This document shows, piece after piece, positions 52,104 to 59,863 of a stretch of 64,000 bases of DNA. Source of the DNA: RGIG3009 sp045653425. Lineage in GTDB: Bacteria > Bacillota > Clostridia > Oscillospirales > Acutalibacteraceae. How positions within the stretch are numbered: the first letter of the stretch is position 1; the number at the start of each line of letters is the position of its first letter. The stretch spans positions 1-64,000 of the forward strand of contig JAZOLU010000027.1 in assembly GCA_045653425.1 (NCBI GenBank). The letters are read 5' to 3'. The position numbers and the translations under genes were made by a program. The notes below the pieces were generated by a model that made no database searches, had not been told where the DNA came from, and saw only the letters and a list, made by a program, of their open reading frames with translations.

Positions 52104-52176
52104 AAAAGAACCCACGCTTGGTTTGTGCAACGGCAATTAGAGCCTATTAGCCGCAAACCAAGTGTGGGTTCTTTTT
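52104..52176. terminator. Large hairpin closing the array
   Basis: AAAAGAACCCAC-CTTGGTTTG pairs with CAAACCAAG-GTGGGTTCTTTT over about 21 bp with one mismatch; an inner CGGC/GCCG hairpin sits in the loop. T5 follows on the plus strand and the flanking A4 gives a U tract on the minus. It could be the array terminator or an eighth unit without a recognisable promoter. Confidence 0.6.
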
Positions 52177-52235
52177 GCCTCGCGTCTTTTTAAGCGGCAC
52201 AAACGTACACGGAAGGCATTGCCAAGCAAAAAGGC

Positions 52236-52264
52236 TTGCAATTTTTTGTTGAATCGTTTAGAAT
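52236..52264 (+). promoter_or_regulatory. Promoter of the acyltransferase gene
   Basis: TTGCAA, 17 nt, TAGAAT on the plus strand, followed by GAGGAGGAG before the start codon. Confidence 0.6.
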
Positions 52265-52285
52265 GCAGAGGAGGAGTGTGGTTTT

Positions 52286-53563
52286 TTGAATTTGGATGTG
52301 AATTATAAAAACAAAAAGCGGTATAAAACCGCAAAGTATCCCATTCGCCAACCCCTGCTTATTGTGTGGCTGATTTGGCTGCTTTCTAAAATGATGCTGA
52401 TTGGCAAAAAATACACCATAGAAAAAATCAATATGGACGGGCTAAAACCGCCGTATATTATGCTCAGCAACCATATGTATTTTATTGACTTTGAACTGGC
52501 GGCAATGGCAACCCTACCCCACCGCGTCAACAACGTGGTAAGCATTGACGGGTATTACCGCCGTCCGTGGCTTATGGAACTTATCGGTGCCATTTGCACC
52601 CGCAAATTTACGATGGATGTGCACCTGATTAAGTCCATTAACAAAGTACTCAAACGGGGAGATATTTTGTCGATGTACCCCGAAGCGCGGTACACCCCCT
52701 GCGGTGTCACCAACTATATGCCCGAATCGCTCGGCAAACTCATTCGTATGAACAAAGTGCCGGTGGTGGCGGTGGTACATCACGGCAACTATCTGCACTC
52801 TCCGTTTTGGAATTTCCGCCGCAAACGGAGTGTGCCGCTGCACACCACCGTCACCCAAATTCTCACGGCGGAACAGGTGGCCGCTATGTCGGCGGACGAA
52901 ATTAACGCCGTGGTACGGCAAGCGTTGGATTACGACGATTACGGCTACCAGCGCGAGCGCGGCATTGCCGTAACCGAGCCGTTCCGTGCAGAAGGATTGC
53001 ACAAAGTACTGTACCACTGCCCGCATTGCTTAACCGAGTCGCGTATGGCATCGGAAGGAACCGAACTGTACTGCACCGCGTGCGGTAAACGTTGGAATTT
53101 GAATGAGGACGGCACGCTGCGTGCTCTTTCGGGCGAGACGGAATTTGTCAGCCCGCCGGACTGGTTCCGCTGGGAGCGCGAACAGGTGAAACAACAAATT
53201 GAGCGCGGCGAGTATGCGTTCAGTGACGAGGTGGAGGTGTATTCCCTGCCGCGGTGTTGGAAGTTTGAGTCGCTGGGCAAAGCCAAACTCACGCACGACC
53301 CCGAACACGGCTTTGTGTTAGAGGGCTTTTACAACGGAAGCCCTTACCGCATTCAACGTACCCCGCCGGAAAGTAACAGTTTGCACATTGAATACGATTA
53401 TTGTTATATCAAACCGTTTGACTGCGTGGACATTTCCACGGAAAACGACTCGTTTTACTGTTATCCCACCCAGCAAAACGTGGTCACCAAACTGGCGTTT
53501 GCCACGGAAGAATTGTATCAACGCCATCTGCGCCAAACCAAAACCGAAAAAGTGTTGCGCTAA
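52286..53563 (+). CDS. PlsC-family lysophospholipid acyltransferase with zinc ribbon
   Basis: The 425-aa protein has an N-terminal hydrophobic segment (about 22-40), acyltransferase motif I NHMYFID (HX4D) near 60 and the PEARYT motif near 130. A zinc ribbon follows (CPHC...CTAC, about 245-265) and then a C-terminal domain of unknown role. It probably acylates a lysolipid at the membrane. The TTG start at 52286 follows AGGAGGAG by 9 nt. It has its own promoter and terminator. Confidence 0.8.
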   Translation: MNLDVNYKNKKRYKTAKYPIRQPLLIVWLIWLLSKMMLIGKKYTIEKINMDGLKPPYIMLSNHMYFIDFELAAMATLPHRVNNVVSIDGYYRRPWLMELIGAICTRKFTMDVHLIKSINKVLKRGDILSMYPEARYTPCGVTNYMPESLGKLIRMNKVPVVAVVHHGNYLHSPFWNFRRKRSVPLHTTVTQILTAEQVAAMSADEINAVVRQALDYDDYGYQRERGIAVTEPFRAEGLHKVLYHCPHCLTESRMASEGTELYCTACGKRWNLNEDGTLRALSGETEFVSPPDWFRWEREQVKQQIERGEYAFSDEVEVYSLPRCWKFESLGKAKLTHDPEHGFVLEGFYNGSPYRIQRTPPESNSLHIEYDYCYIKPFDCVDISTENDSFYCYPTQQNVVTKLAFATEELYQRHLRQTKTEKVLR

Positions 53564-53580
53564 CCAAAAAGGCCCTCCAC

Positions 53581-53620
53581 GGGAGACACTTCGTAAAGAA
53601 GTTGTCTCCCTTACTTTTTT
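53581..53620 (+). terminator. Terminator of the acyltransferase gene
   Basis: GGGAGACA/TGTCTCCC with inner CTTC/GAAG, followed by TTACTTTTTT. Confidence 0.8.
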
Positions 53621-53627
53621 GTAAAGA

Positions 53628-53657
53628 AAAAGACACTTTCGCAAGTTGAAAGTGTCA
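53628..53657. repeat. Small inverted repeat
   Basis: AGACACTTTC and GAAAGTGTC around a short GCAAGTT loop. It lies between the terminator and the nested palindromic element. Confidence 0.6.
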
Positions 53658-53714
53658 TAGTAGGTTACATACTTTGAAAAATACCCATTTGAAAGAATGT
53701 AAAGTTAAATCGAA

Positions 53715-53893
53715 TAGTGATATTGTGAGACAGGTCTCACAGTGATATTTTTGCCCGTTGGCAAAAGTGATATTGAAACCTTACGGTTTCAGTGATATTA
53801 TATTCGCCCATTTAACTGTCCGAAGGACAATATCACTATGCGCAGCATAATATCACTGCGAAGCAATATCACTCGCCAAAGGCGAATATAACT
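53715..53893. repeat. Nested palindromic element (4 + 4 spaced 9-mers with hairpins)
   Basis: AGTGATATT occurs at 53715, 53741, 53766 and 53791. Its reverse complement AATATCACT occurs at 53829, 53849 and 53865, with a variant AATATAACT at 53885. Between them lie small different hairpins: GTGAGAC/GTCTCAC, TTTGCC/GGCAAA, GAAACC/GGTTTC, TGTCC/GGACA, ATGC/GCAT, GC/GC and CGCC/GGCG. The two halves can pair to form one long branched cruciform. No reading frame is present. It looks like a non-coding interspersed repeat; copy number elsewhere is unknown. Confidence 0.8.
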
Positions 53894-53922
53894 GAGGCAC
53901 CTTCCTTGCGGAGGGTGCCTCA
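53893..53922 (-). terminator. Hairpin downstream of the TrhA-type gene
   Basis: TGAGGCACC...GGTGCCTCA stem with a TTGC-centred loop. It lies 20 bp after the stop codon on the minus strand. The U tract is poor, so it could also be the edge of the palindromic element. Confidence 0.45.
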
Positions 53923-53941
53923 CGCGGCAGGGTCTTTTGTT

Positions 53942-54613
53942 TTACAGAACATACCCAAAAATACATCCAAACTGAAGAAAACTCCCCAGCAATACAAACA
54001 GATGGAACAGTGCGTGCATATACCGCCGCTTTTTACCGAGCCCATACAGTACGGCTCCCACCGTGTACGCCACGCCGCCCGCCAGCAACAACCACAATCC
54101 GGCAGGAGCAATGGCGCAGAGCGTAATCTCAGCGGCAACCACCACGCACCACCCCATACCAATGTAACACACCATGGAAAACACGGCGTATTTTTTTAAA
54201 TCCACGGCTGTGAGTGCCGTTGCCAACGCGGCCAGACCCCATTCCACCCCCAGCAACGACCACGCCCACGCCGGGGAAAGCGGGCGGATGGCGCACAACA
54301 AAATGGGGGTGTAGGTGCCGGCAATCAAAAAGTAAATGGCGCAGTGGTCCAGCACTTGTAACACCTTTTTGGCGGTGGCGTGTCGCAGACCGTGATATAT
54401 GCTGGACATCGTATACAAAATAATCAGTGCAGCACCGTACACCGCACCGCTTACCACACCGTAACCATTCCCGTTCAGTGCCGCTTTTATAACACAGGCC
54501 ACCAGTGCCGCAACACCGAATCCTCCTCCCACAATGTGGGAAATCATATGAAACCGTTCCTCGCCGCGGGTGTAGGTGGGCAACAATCGGTCACGCAGAC
54601 GTGTTCGTACCAT
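53942..54613 (-). CDS. Hemolysin III / TrhA-type (PAQR) membrane protein
   Basis: The 223-aa protein has seven hydrophobic segments and the PAQR-type motifs: EERFHMISHIVG, MSSIYHGL, LDHCAIYFLIAGTYTPI and HALFHLFVLLGS, whose His and Asp residues likely bind a metal. Bacterial TrhA proteins influence membrane energetics and lipid homeostasis. The haemolysin name is historical. Single gene with its own promoter. Confidence 0.9.
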   Translation of the reverse strand: MVRTRLRDRLLPTYTRGEERFHMISHIVGGGFGVAALVACVIKAALNGNGYGVVSGAVYGAALIILYTMSSIYHGLRHATAKKVLQVLDHCAIYFLIAGTYTPILLCAIRPLSPAWAWSLLGVEWGLAALATALTAVDLKKYAVFSMVCYIGMGWCVVVAAEITLCAIAPAGLWLLLAGGVAYTVGAVLYGLGKKRRYMHALFHLFVLLGSFLQFGCIFGYVL

Positions 54614-54645
54614 TTTTCCGTCAGTCCTTTCCGTGTAGTATTCAC

Positions 54646-54675
54646 AGTATACCCGCGCAACAGCCGTAGAGTCAA
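54646..54675 (-). promoter_or_regulatory. Promoter of the TrhA-type gene
   Basis: On the minus strand TTGACT, 18 nt, TATACT, in the gap after the upstream ATPase gene. Confidence 0.7.
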
Positions 54676-54676
54676 T

Positions 54677-55819
54677 CTACACCGCCGTGTTGCCGCTATC
54701 GTGTGCGGAGGATGTTCTCTCTCCCTGCTGCGCCGCCTCGGTAAACCGTTGAATCACCGCGGCGCCCATAGCGCGCACCGCGTCCCAGTCCATCGCCAAC
54801 GCACTGTATTGTTCCATTTTATCGTGCACCGTTTTGGCCTCGGCAGACAATGCCTGCGCTTGGGCAAGCAAGTCGCGTGCCGCACGGCGGTTAAACGAGT
54901 GTATTTGCCGCCGCGCACGCAGTTGCTCGGCATCGGCAAATCGCGTGGCGTGAATACGGCGATACACGGGGAAATCCACCGTGTGGAACGCATTGGACGT
55001 GGTGAATCCCACCCCCACCGAGGGAAACAGCAAATGTTCCGGTCCGTCCTCCGGTGCCAAGGGGCACGGGCAAACAATGCCGTCCACGCCCGCTTGTTGC
55101 GCCAATTTGGCAATATCCTGTAAAAATAGCCGCGCCGCGGCGCCGTGTTCGTCTTCCACCACGTAAATGCGGGAGCACAGGCTTTGCAACGTTTGGTACA
55201 ACACCAGCGGTCCTTGCGGCGTAACGGCACTCAAAAACCGATGTGTCAGCCGCCCCGCGCCGTCGCGCTTGTCCCCAAACTCGCGCACCGCCGTGCGTTG
55301 CGCCAAACGGTGAATTTTTTTCTCATCCAGCGCGGCCGCGCCAATACGGCGGTTTTCTCGGAGCAGTGCCGCGGCGGCGTGCAGATATTTGCGACATCGC
55401 GTATGTAACGCCTGATTTTCCCGCGTGACGGCTAAAATCTCCGCCGCGTGCGGGTGTAAAACGGTCTCGTCCGCACAAACGGATAATGGCACCAGTTGCT
55501 CCACCGCGCCCCAGCAAGTCGGCTCCACCACGTGTGGGGCGGTAGCATCTAAAATGCATTTTTTCAATCCAGGAAACACCAACCCGTCCAGCGAACTCGG
55601 GTCGGAGGAACAGCAAATCACCTCCGCCTCAATACCCCGCGCAGCCATCTGTTCATATAATCGGCGCATTAACGAAGATTTTCCCGTTCCCGGTCCGCTT
55701 TTAATCAAATACGCCTGCCAGCCATCCTCGGCGTTGTACAATTCGTGTGCATATCCCACAAACCCCTGCGGCGTATTTGCCCCCAAAAAGAACCGTACCG
55801 GTGCTTGAAATATTGCCAT
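54677..55819 (-). CDS. P-loop ATPase of the PRK06851 type
   Basis: The 380-aa protein has Walker A GPGTGKSS near 42-49, with no Walker-B motif that I can place confidently. The pattern FFLGANTPQGFVGYAHELYN, IICCSSDPSSLDG and FPGLKKCILDATAPH matches a conserved Firmicutes ATPase family of unknown function. It is divergent from the mrp-type gene. Confidence 0.7.
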   Translation of the reverse strand: MAIFQAPVRFFLGANTPQGFVGYAHELYNAEDGWQAYLIKSGPGTGKSSLMRRLYEQMAARGIEAEVICCSSDPSSLDGLVFPGLKKCILDATAPHVVEPTCWGAVEQLVPLSVCADETVLHPHAAEILAVTRENQALHTRCRKYLHAAAALLRENRRIGAAALDEKKIHRLAQRTAVREFGDKRDGAGRLTHRFLSAVTPQGPLVLYQTLQSLCSRIYVVEDEHGAAARLFLQDIAKLAQQAGVDGIVCPCPLAPEDGPEHLLFPSVGVGFTTSNAFHTVDFPVYRRIHATRFADAEQLRARRQIHSFNRRAARDLLAQAQALSAEAKTVHDKMEQYSALAMDWDAVRAMGAAVIQRFTEAAQQGERTSSAHDSGNTAV

Positions 55820-55896
55820 AGTAAGCCCTCCCCACCGTAATTTCTTTTTCAGTATATGCCCAAAAAAGGCGGTGGTTCCTCCTGTTGCATTGGTAC

Positions 55897-55925
55897 TTGA
55901 TTTTTCGGCGGTCGAGTGCTACAAT
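55897..55925 (+). promoter_or_regulatory. Promoter of the Mrp-type gene
   Basis: TTGATT, 17 nt, TACAAT on the plus strand; AGGAGG precedes the ATG at 55963. Confidence 0.7.
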
Positions 55926-55962
55926 ATCCGTTAGTGTTTTATACAATGACAGGAGGATTTTT

Positions 55963-56793
55963 ATGAGCGAATGTACTCACGATTGCAGTTCCTGCTCGCA
56001 AAACTGCGGCGAACGCCAGCAGCAAGACCTGCGCGCCAAAACCAACGAGTTTAGCAGTATTAAAAAAGTGGTCGCCGTCAGCAGCGGCAAAGGCGGCGTG
56101 GGTAAATCCTCCGTCACTTGCCTGCTTGCGGTTATGTTGGCACGCCGCGGCTACAAAGTGGGCGTGTTGGATGCCGACATTACCGGCCCTTCCATTCCGC
56201 GCGCATTCGGCATCACGCAAAAAGCGCAGGGCTCGGAAATTGGTATTTTGCCCGCCGAAACGCATATGGGTATTAAATTGATGTCCATTAACCTGTTGCT
56301 GGAAGACGAGACTCAACCCGTGGTATGGCGCGGTCCGGTGCTGGCGGGTGCCGTTACCCAGTTTTGGAGTGACGTGGTATGGGGCGATTTGGACGTGTTG
56401 TTTATTGATATGCCCCCCGGCACGGGTGACGTACCGCTCACGGTATACCAATCGTTGCCGGTGGATGCTACGGTGGTGGTATCTACCCCCCAATCGTTGG
56501 TGCAAATGGTGGTGGGCAAAGCCAAAACGATGGCGGATATGTTAAACATTCCCGTGGTTGGGCTGGTGGAAAATATGAGTTACCTCACCTGCCCCGATTG
56601 TAACAAGCGCATTGCCCTGTTTGGTGACGAAAACGGTTTGGACGAAGCCGCCCGCCGTATGAACATCCCGCTGCTTGCCAAACTGCCGATTGATGCAACC
56701 GTCTCCCACTTGTGCGACACCGGCGAAATTGAACGCGTGGTGTGCGACGAAATTGCCCCCGCCGCCGATGCGGTAGAAGCACTGCTTAAATAA
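55963..56793 (+). CDS. Mrp/NBP35-family iron-sulfur carrier ATPase
   Basis: The 276-aa protein has an N-terminal Cys cluster (CTHDCSSCSQNC, 4-15), the deviant P-loop SSGKGGVGKSS near 42-52, DADITGPSIPR, DMPPGTGDVPLT and a C-terminal CPDC. It is thought to assemble or carry Fe-S clusters. The ATG at 55963 follows AGGAGG by 6 nt. It is followed by a bidirectional terminator. Confidence 0.92.
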   Translation: MSECTHDCSSCSQNCGERQQQDLRAKTNEFSSIKKVVAVSSGKGGVGKSSVTCLLAVMLARRGYKVGVLDADITGPSIPRAFGITQKAQGSEIGILPAETHMGIKLMSINLLLEDETQPVVWRGPVLAGAVTQFWSDVVWGDLDVLFIDMPPGTGDVPLTVYQSLPVDATVVVSTPQSLVQMVVGKAKTMADMLNIPVVGLVENMSYLTCPDCNKRIALFGDENGLDEAARRMNIPLLAKLPIDATVSHLCDTGEIERVVCDEIAPAADAVEALLK

Positions 56794-56802
56794 TGTCACG
56801 AT

Positions 56803-56845
56803 AAAACCGGCTCGGCGTACACACGCCGAGCCGGGTTTATTTTTG
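56803..56845. terminator. Bidirectional terminator
   Basis: AAACCGGCTCGGCGT pairs with ACGCCGAGCCGGGTTT (loop ACAC), then ATTTTTG. It lies between the convergent Mrp-type and cyclophilin genes. Confidence 0.85.
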
Positions 56846-56848
56846 TGT

Positions 56849-57700
56849 TTATCCCGCGTAAGTTGTCACGGTAATTCCAGTAATTGTCACATCGGTTGTG
56901 GGTTTGTCGTTGCTATCGGTCTCCACGGCGGCAATGGCATCCACCACATCCATACCGTCAAACACCTGCCCAAACACCGTGTGCCCGCCACTGCGGCGGA
57001 ACGCGCCGTCCAGTGACAAATTGCCGCCGTACTGTTCGTACAATTTCCATACCTCGTTGGGCACCCAGTCGTAAACGTACGTTTCTTGGGGCAAAATATC
57101 TTCCCAACTGCTGTAATACATCTTCACCGTGTCCTCGCCGTAAGCATCAATCAGCGCCTCGTAATTTTCCTTGGCCAACTTTTCCATCGCCGCGGGACTG
57201 TAATCCTCCCGCTTGCCAAAAGCCGCGGCGTCGCCTTGATTAATGAAAAATTGGCTGCTATTGGTGTTAATTCCACCATTCGCCATAGAAATGGAACCGC
57301 GCAAATTCAGCAGTTTGGTGTCAAATTCGTCCTCAAAATCGGCGCCGAAAATACTTTCCCCGCCGGTGCCGTTGCCTTTGGGGTCGCCGCCTTGAATCAT
57401 AAAATCTTCAATTACACGGTGAAACGTCAAGCCGTTATAATACCCGTTTTGCGCGTGAGTGAGAAAATTCTGCACGGCTTTGGGTGCTGCCTCGGGGAAA
57501 AACCGCAACGAAATATCACCTTTGCTTGTGTGCATTATGGCAATTTTTTCGCCCTTGACAGGCTTGTCCAACTGGAACCCAACGGTTTTGTCTGCATACG
57601 CGGTGGTAATGCCGTTTTCCGGCGTTTCGGTTTTCTTGTTACACCCTGTAAAACTTACGCACAGTAACACCGCCAGTGTAACCGCCACTACTCGCTTCAT
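56849..57700 (-). CDS. Lipoprotein peptidyl-prolyl isomerase (cyclophilin)
   Basis: The 283-aa protein has a lipoprotein signal peptide with lipobox SFTGC (Cys 20) and a cyclophilin domain (about 50-275): TFHRVIEDFMIQGGDPKGNGTG, SSQFFI and HTVFGQVFDGMDVVDAI. An insertion of some 60 residues (about 155-215) after the QFFI strand sets it apart from small cyclophilins. It probably folds exported proteins at the outer face of the membrane. It overlaps the cytosolic cyclophilin gene by 4 nt. Confidence 0.92.
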   Translation of the reverse strand: MKRVVAVTLAVLLCVSFTGCNKKTETPENGITTAYADKTVGFQLDKPVKGEKIAIMHTSKGDISLRFFPEAAPKAVQNFLTHAQNGYYNGLTFHRVIEDFMIQGGDPKGNGTGGESIFGADFEDEFDTKLLNLRGSISMANGGINTNSSQFFINQGDAAAFGKREDYSPAAMEKLAKENYEALIDAYGEDTVKMYYSSWEDILPQETYVYDWVPNEVWKLYEQYGGNLSLDGAFRRSGGHTVFGQVFDGMDVVDAIAAVETDSNDKPTTDVTITGITVTTYAG

Positions 57701-58317
57701 TCTGCATACTCCTTCACTTCAATGGTGTGAATAACCACATCTTCGCACGGACGGTCTTGCGCGCCGGTTGCCACTGCCGCAATCGCGTCCACCACGTCCA
57801 TACCATCATACACCTGGCCGAACACGGTATGGCGATAGTCCAAATGCGGTGTGCCGCCACGTTCGCGGTACGCAGTTTCCGCTTCTTCGGGGAAGTAGTT
57901 ACGCAACTCCTTCATCTGCCCCAACAACGAGGGCGATACTTGCTGCGCCTGCACAATAAAAAACTGGCTGCCGTTGGTGCCGGGGCCGGCATTCGCCATA
58001 GAAAGCGCACCGCGCAGGTTGTGCAGTTCGGGCGTAAATTCGTCATCAAACGGATGCCCCCAAATGCTCTCGCCGCCGCAACCGGTACCGGTGGGGTCGC
58101 CGCCCTGAATCATAAATTGATTGATAACACGGTGAAAAATTTGCCCGTCATAATACCCGTTTTGCGCGTGGGTTACAAAGTTTTCCACGGCTTTTGGAGC
58201 ATACTCCGGAAACAGCCGCACGGCAATATCGCCGTGGTTGGTGTGAAATACCGCTACTTGTTCGCCCGCTTTGGGGCACGCTAACTGGTTGATAGTAACC
58301 TCTCCTTTTATACTCAA
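57697..58317 (-). CDS. Cytosolic peptidyl-prolyl isomerase (cyclophilin)
   Basis: The cyclophilin (about 198-206 aa) has IFHRVINQFMIQGGDPTGTGCG, GSQFFIVQA and HTVFGQVYDGMDVVDAI. It has no signal peptide. The start is unclear: the TTG at 58317 is the only usual start codon, but it would lie only a few bases into the transcript from the promoter at 58329-58357. AAAAGGAG (58302-58309) is instead 8 nt before an ATC (58293), which may be the real initiator. Confidence 0.88.
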   Translation of the reverse strand: MSIKGEVTINQLACPKAGEQVAVFHTNHGDIAVRLFPEYAPKAVENFVTHAQNGYYDGQIFHRVINQFMIQGGDPTGTGCGGESIWGHPFDDEFTPELHNLRGALSMANAGPGTNGSQFFIVQAQQVSPSLLGQMKELRNYFPEEAETAYRERGGTPHLDYRHTVFGQVYDGMDVVDAIAAVATGAQDRPCEDVVIHTIEVKEYAE

Positions 58318-58328
58318 TTCCTTTTCTT

Positions 58329-58357
58329 ATGTTACTGTATTTTCCCCGTATTGTCAA
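58329..58357 (-). promoter_or_regulatory. Cyclophilin operon promoter
   Basis: On the minus strand TTGACA, 17 nt, TAACAT. Predicted transcription start is near 58322, very close to the TTG at 58317. Confidence 0.7.
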
Positions 58358-59484
58358 GGCGAGGGGGCTCTCTTTTCACCTCGGCTCTCACTTTTTTCTC
58401 CCACCGTGAGAAGCCACACGCCACACAGTACCAACAGTGCGGCGGATACCGCCGCCGAGCCGGATGCCGCTTGCACAACGGGCGTTTGCCACGTCCCCCA
58501 CACGGCCTCCGACAGGGGTATGCAGTGGTACAATAGGCACGCAAGCACCGCCGTGAGCGCGCCCTGTGCCACACGCGCGGCAAAAAAATCGGCTCCCAGT
58601 ATCCCCAGCCCGCGCAACGAAGCCGCCAATTGACACTGCACCGAAAGTCCGGCAAATCCCACCGCAAACCCCAAAAACAACGGCGCGTTGCCGCCCAGCG
58701 ATGCCGCGGCGGTACAACCACCGCTTACCTCCAAAACGCACGCAATCAACGCTCCCACCAATTTTTCTGCGGGCGGATGCCCGCCCGCTAACCAACCGAC
58801 AACACCGGAAACGTCTATCAATGCCGTTGCCGCCGCAAACAGTGATACAAACCCACACATAATCAGCAACGTTTCGCACGCTCCCGTCACCGACTCCACC
58901 AGCGCGGCGGTTGCAGGAAGTACCACCGTCGGTCGCCGTGTACGCACCACCGTGCGCCGCCGACTGCCGCGCGGTGCGCCAACCACCCCCAGTATGAATG
59001 CCGCCAACAGGTGTGCAGCAAACAATAACCACCCAAACGCCGCACTGCCCATCATTCCCGTACCCACGGCGCTCACCACAAATCCCGGCCCGCCGTTTAT
59101 GCAACAACGCAACATACGCCGCGCTTCGTCACGGTCCAGTTGCCCGCTGCGCACCAAATCGCCCACCGCCGCACCGCCGGCGGGGTAGCCTCCCACCGCA
59201 CCAATCACCAGCCCCGCCGCACAACAACCGGGCAACCCAAACACGCGGCGGGTAATCCACTCCAATCGCCGCCCCACGGCGGCCGCCACGCCCGACCGAA
59301 TAATAAATCCGCTTAACACCAAAAACGGAAACAACGAAGGAATGAGCACCTGCCCGCACACCGCCAACCCTCGGCTAATGCCTCCCGCCACCGCTTGTGG
59401 TCGCCACAGTAGTGCCGCTGCCGCCAACAAGGTGCCTCCCGCCAACGCCGCCATACGCAAACGGTGTGCTGTTTGTTGTTTCAC
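58354..59484 (-). CDS. ylbJ: YlbJ-family sporulation membrane protein
   Basis: The 376-aa protein has eight or more hydrophobic segments and the YlbJ pattern: IPSLFPFLVLSGF, GLPGCCAAGLVIGAVGGYPAGG, RMLRCCINGGPGFVVSAVG, CGFVSLFAA and LEVSGGCTAAA. In Bacillus YlbJ is needed for spore cortex formation. The GTG at 59484 is chosen because GGGAGGGG is 6 nt away; an ATG two codons upstream touches that site. Confidence 0.85.
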   Translation of the reverse strand: MKQQTAHRLRMAALAGGTLLAAAALLWRPQAVAGGISRGLAVCGQVLIPSLFPFLVLSGFIIRSGVAAAVGRRLEWITRRVFGLPGCCAAGLVIGAVGGYPAGGAAVGDLVRSGQLDRDEARRMLRCCINGGPGFVVSAVGTGMMGSAAFGWLLFAAHLLAAFILGVVGAPRGSRRRTVVRTRRPTVVLPATAALVESVTGACETLLIMCGFVSLFAAATALIDVSGVVGWLAGGHPPAEKLVGALIACVLEVSGGCTAAASLGGNAPLFLGFAVGFAGLSVQCQLAASLRGLGILGADFFAARVAQGALTAVLACLLYHCIPLSEAVWGTWQTPVVQAASGSAAVSAALLVLCGVWLLTVGEKSESRGEKRAPSP

Positions 59485-59574
59485 TGTCATCCCCTCCCGC
59501 TCCATTTTATGGCGCGCCACCGCCGCATTATTCCCGCGCCGCGCACATAAGATGACACGGAGGAGTGATGTGTT

Positions 59575-59859
59575 GTGAAACCGTCCGAAAAGCGCACCGC
59601 ACTGTCGAGCCGCATTGAACAAACGCTGGATTTGCCCACCGGCGTACTCACCGAAGCACCCCGTATGGAATTTGCCGGTAACCAACGGGTGCTGGTAGAG
59701 GGATGCCGCTCCATTTTGGAGTACGACGAAGACCGTATCCGTCTGCGCACCACTGCCGGCGTGGTGCGGTTGCTGGGACGCGATTTGCGTATGAACTGCC
59801 TTAATCCTGCCTGCGCCGTTATTACCGGCCGTTTGCTGTCGGTTGAATTTTTGGAGTGA
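59575..59859 (+). CDS. yqfC: YqfC-family sporulation protein
   Basis: The 94-aa protein has the YqfC pattern: LDLPTGVLTEAPRMEFAGN, VLVEGCRSILEYDEDRIRL and VRLLGRDLRMNCL. It is a sporulation protein of unknown biochemistry encoded next to yqfD throughout Clostridia and Bacilli. The GTG start at 59575 follows GGAGGAG by 9 nt. Confidence 0.9.
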   Translation: MKPSEKRTALSSRIEQTLDLPTGVLTEAPRMEFAGNQRVLVEGCRSILEYDEDRIRLRTTAGVVRLLGRDLRMNCLNPACAVITGRLLSVEFLE

Positions 59860-59863
59860 GAAT

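Larger units (their letters stand above)
50904..52176 (+). repeat. Tandem array of promoter plus structured-RNA units
   Basis: Seven units lie head to tail on the plus strand. Each has TTGACA (at 50927, 51067, 51253, 51393, 51533, 51770, 51959), a spacer of 17 nt (18 in the fifth) and a TA-containing -10 (TACTCT, TACTTT, TACTCT, TACTCT, TACAGT, TACAGT, TATAGT). Five share an upstream box close to CCGTTTGCGTATACTGGGTA. A stem begins 7-15 nt after each -10 and closes just before a U-rich stretch. Closing-stem sequences differ between units while their placement is constant. An eighth large hairpin ends the array. Confidence 0.65.

Noticed and set aside
50904..52176. CRISPR array or type III toxin-antitoxin RNA repeats
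   Set aside because: Units are 70-190 nt with their own promoters and divergent bodies, not short identical repeats, and no nuclease toxin or cas gene adjoins.
53715..53893. CRISPR array
   Set aside because: Repeats are only 9 nt, occur in both orientations, and the spacers are themselves palindromes; no cas genes are nearby.
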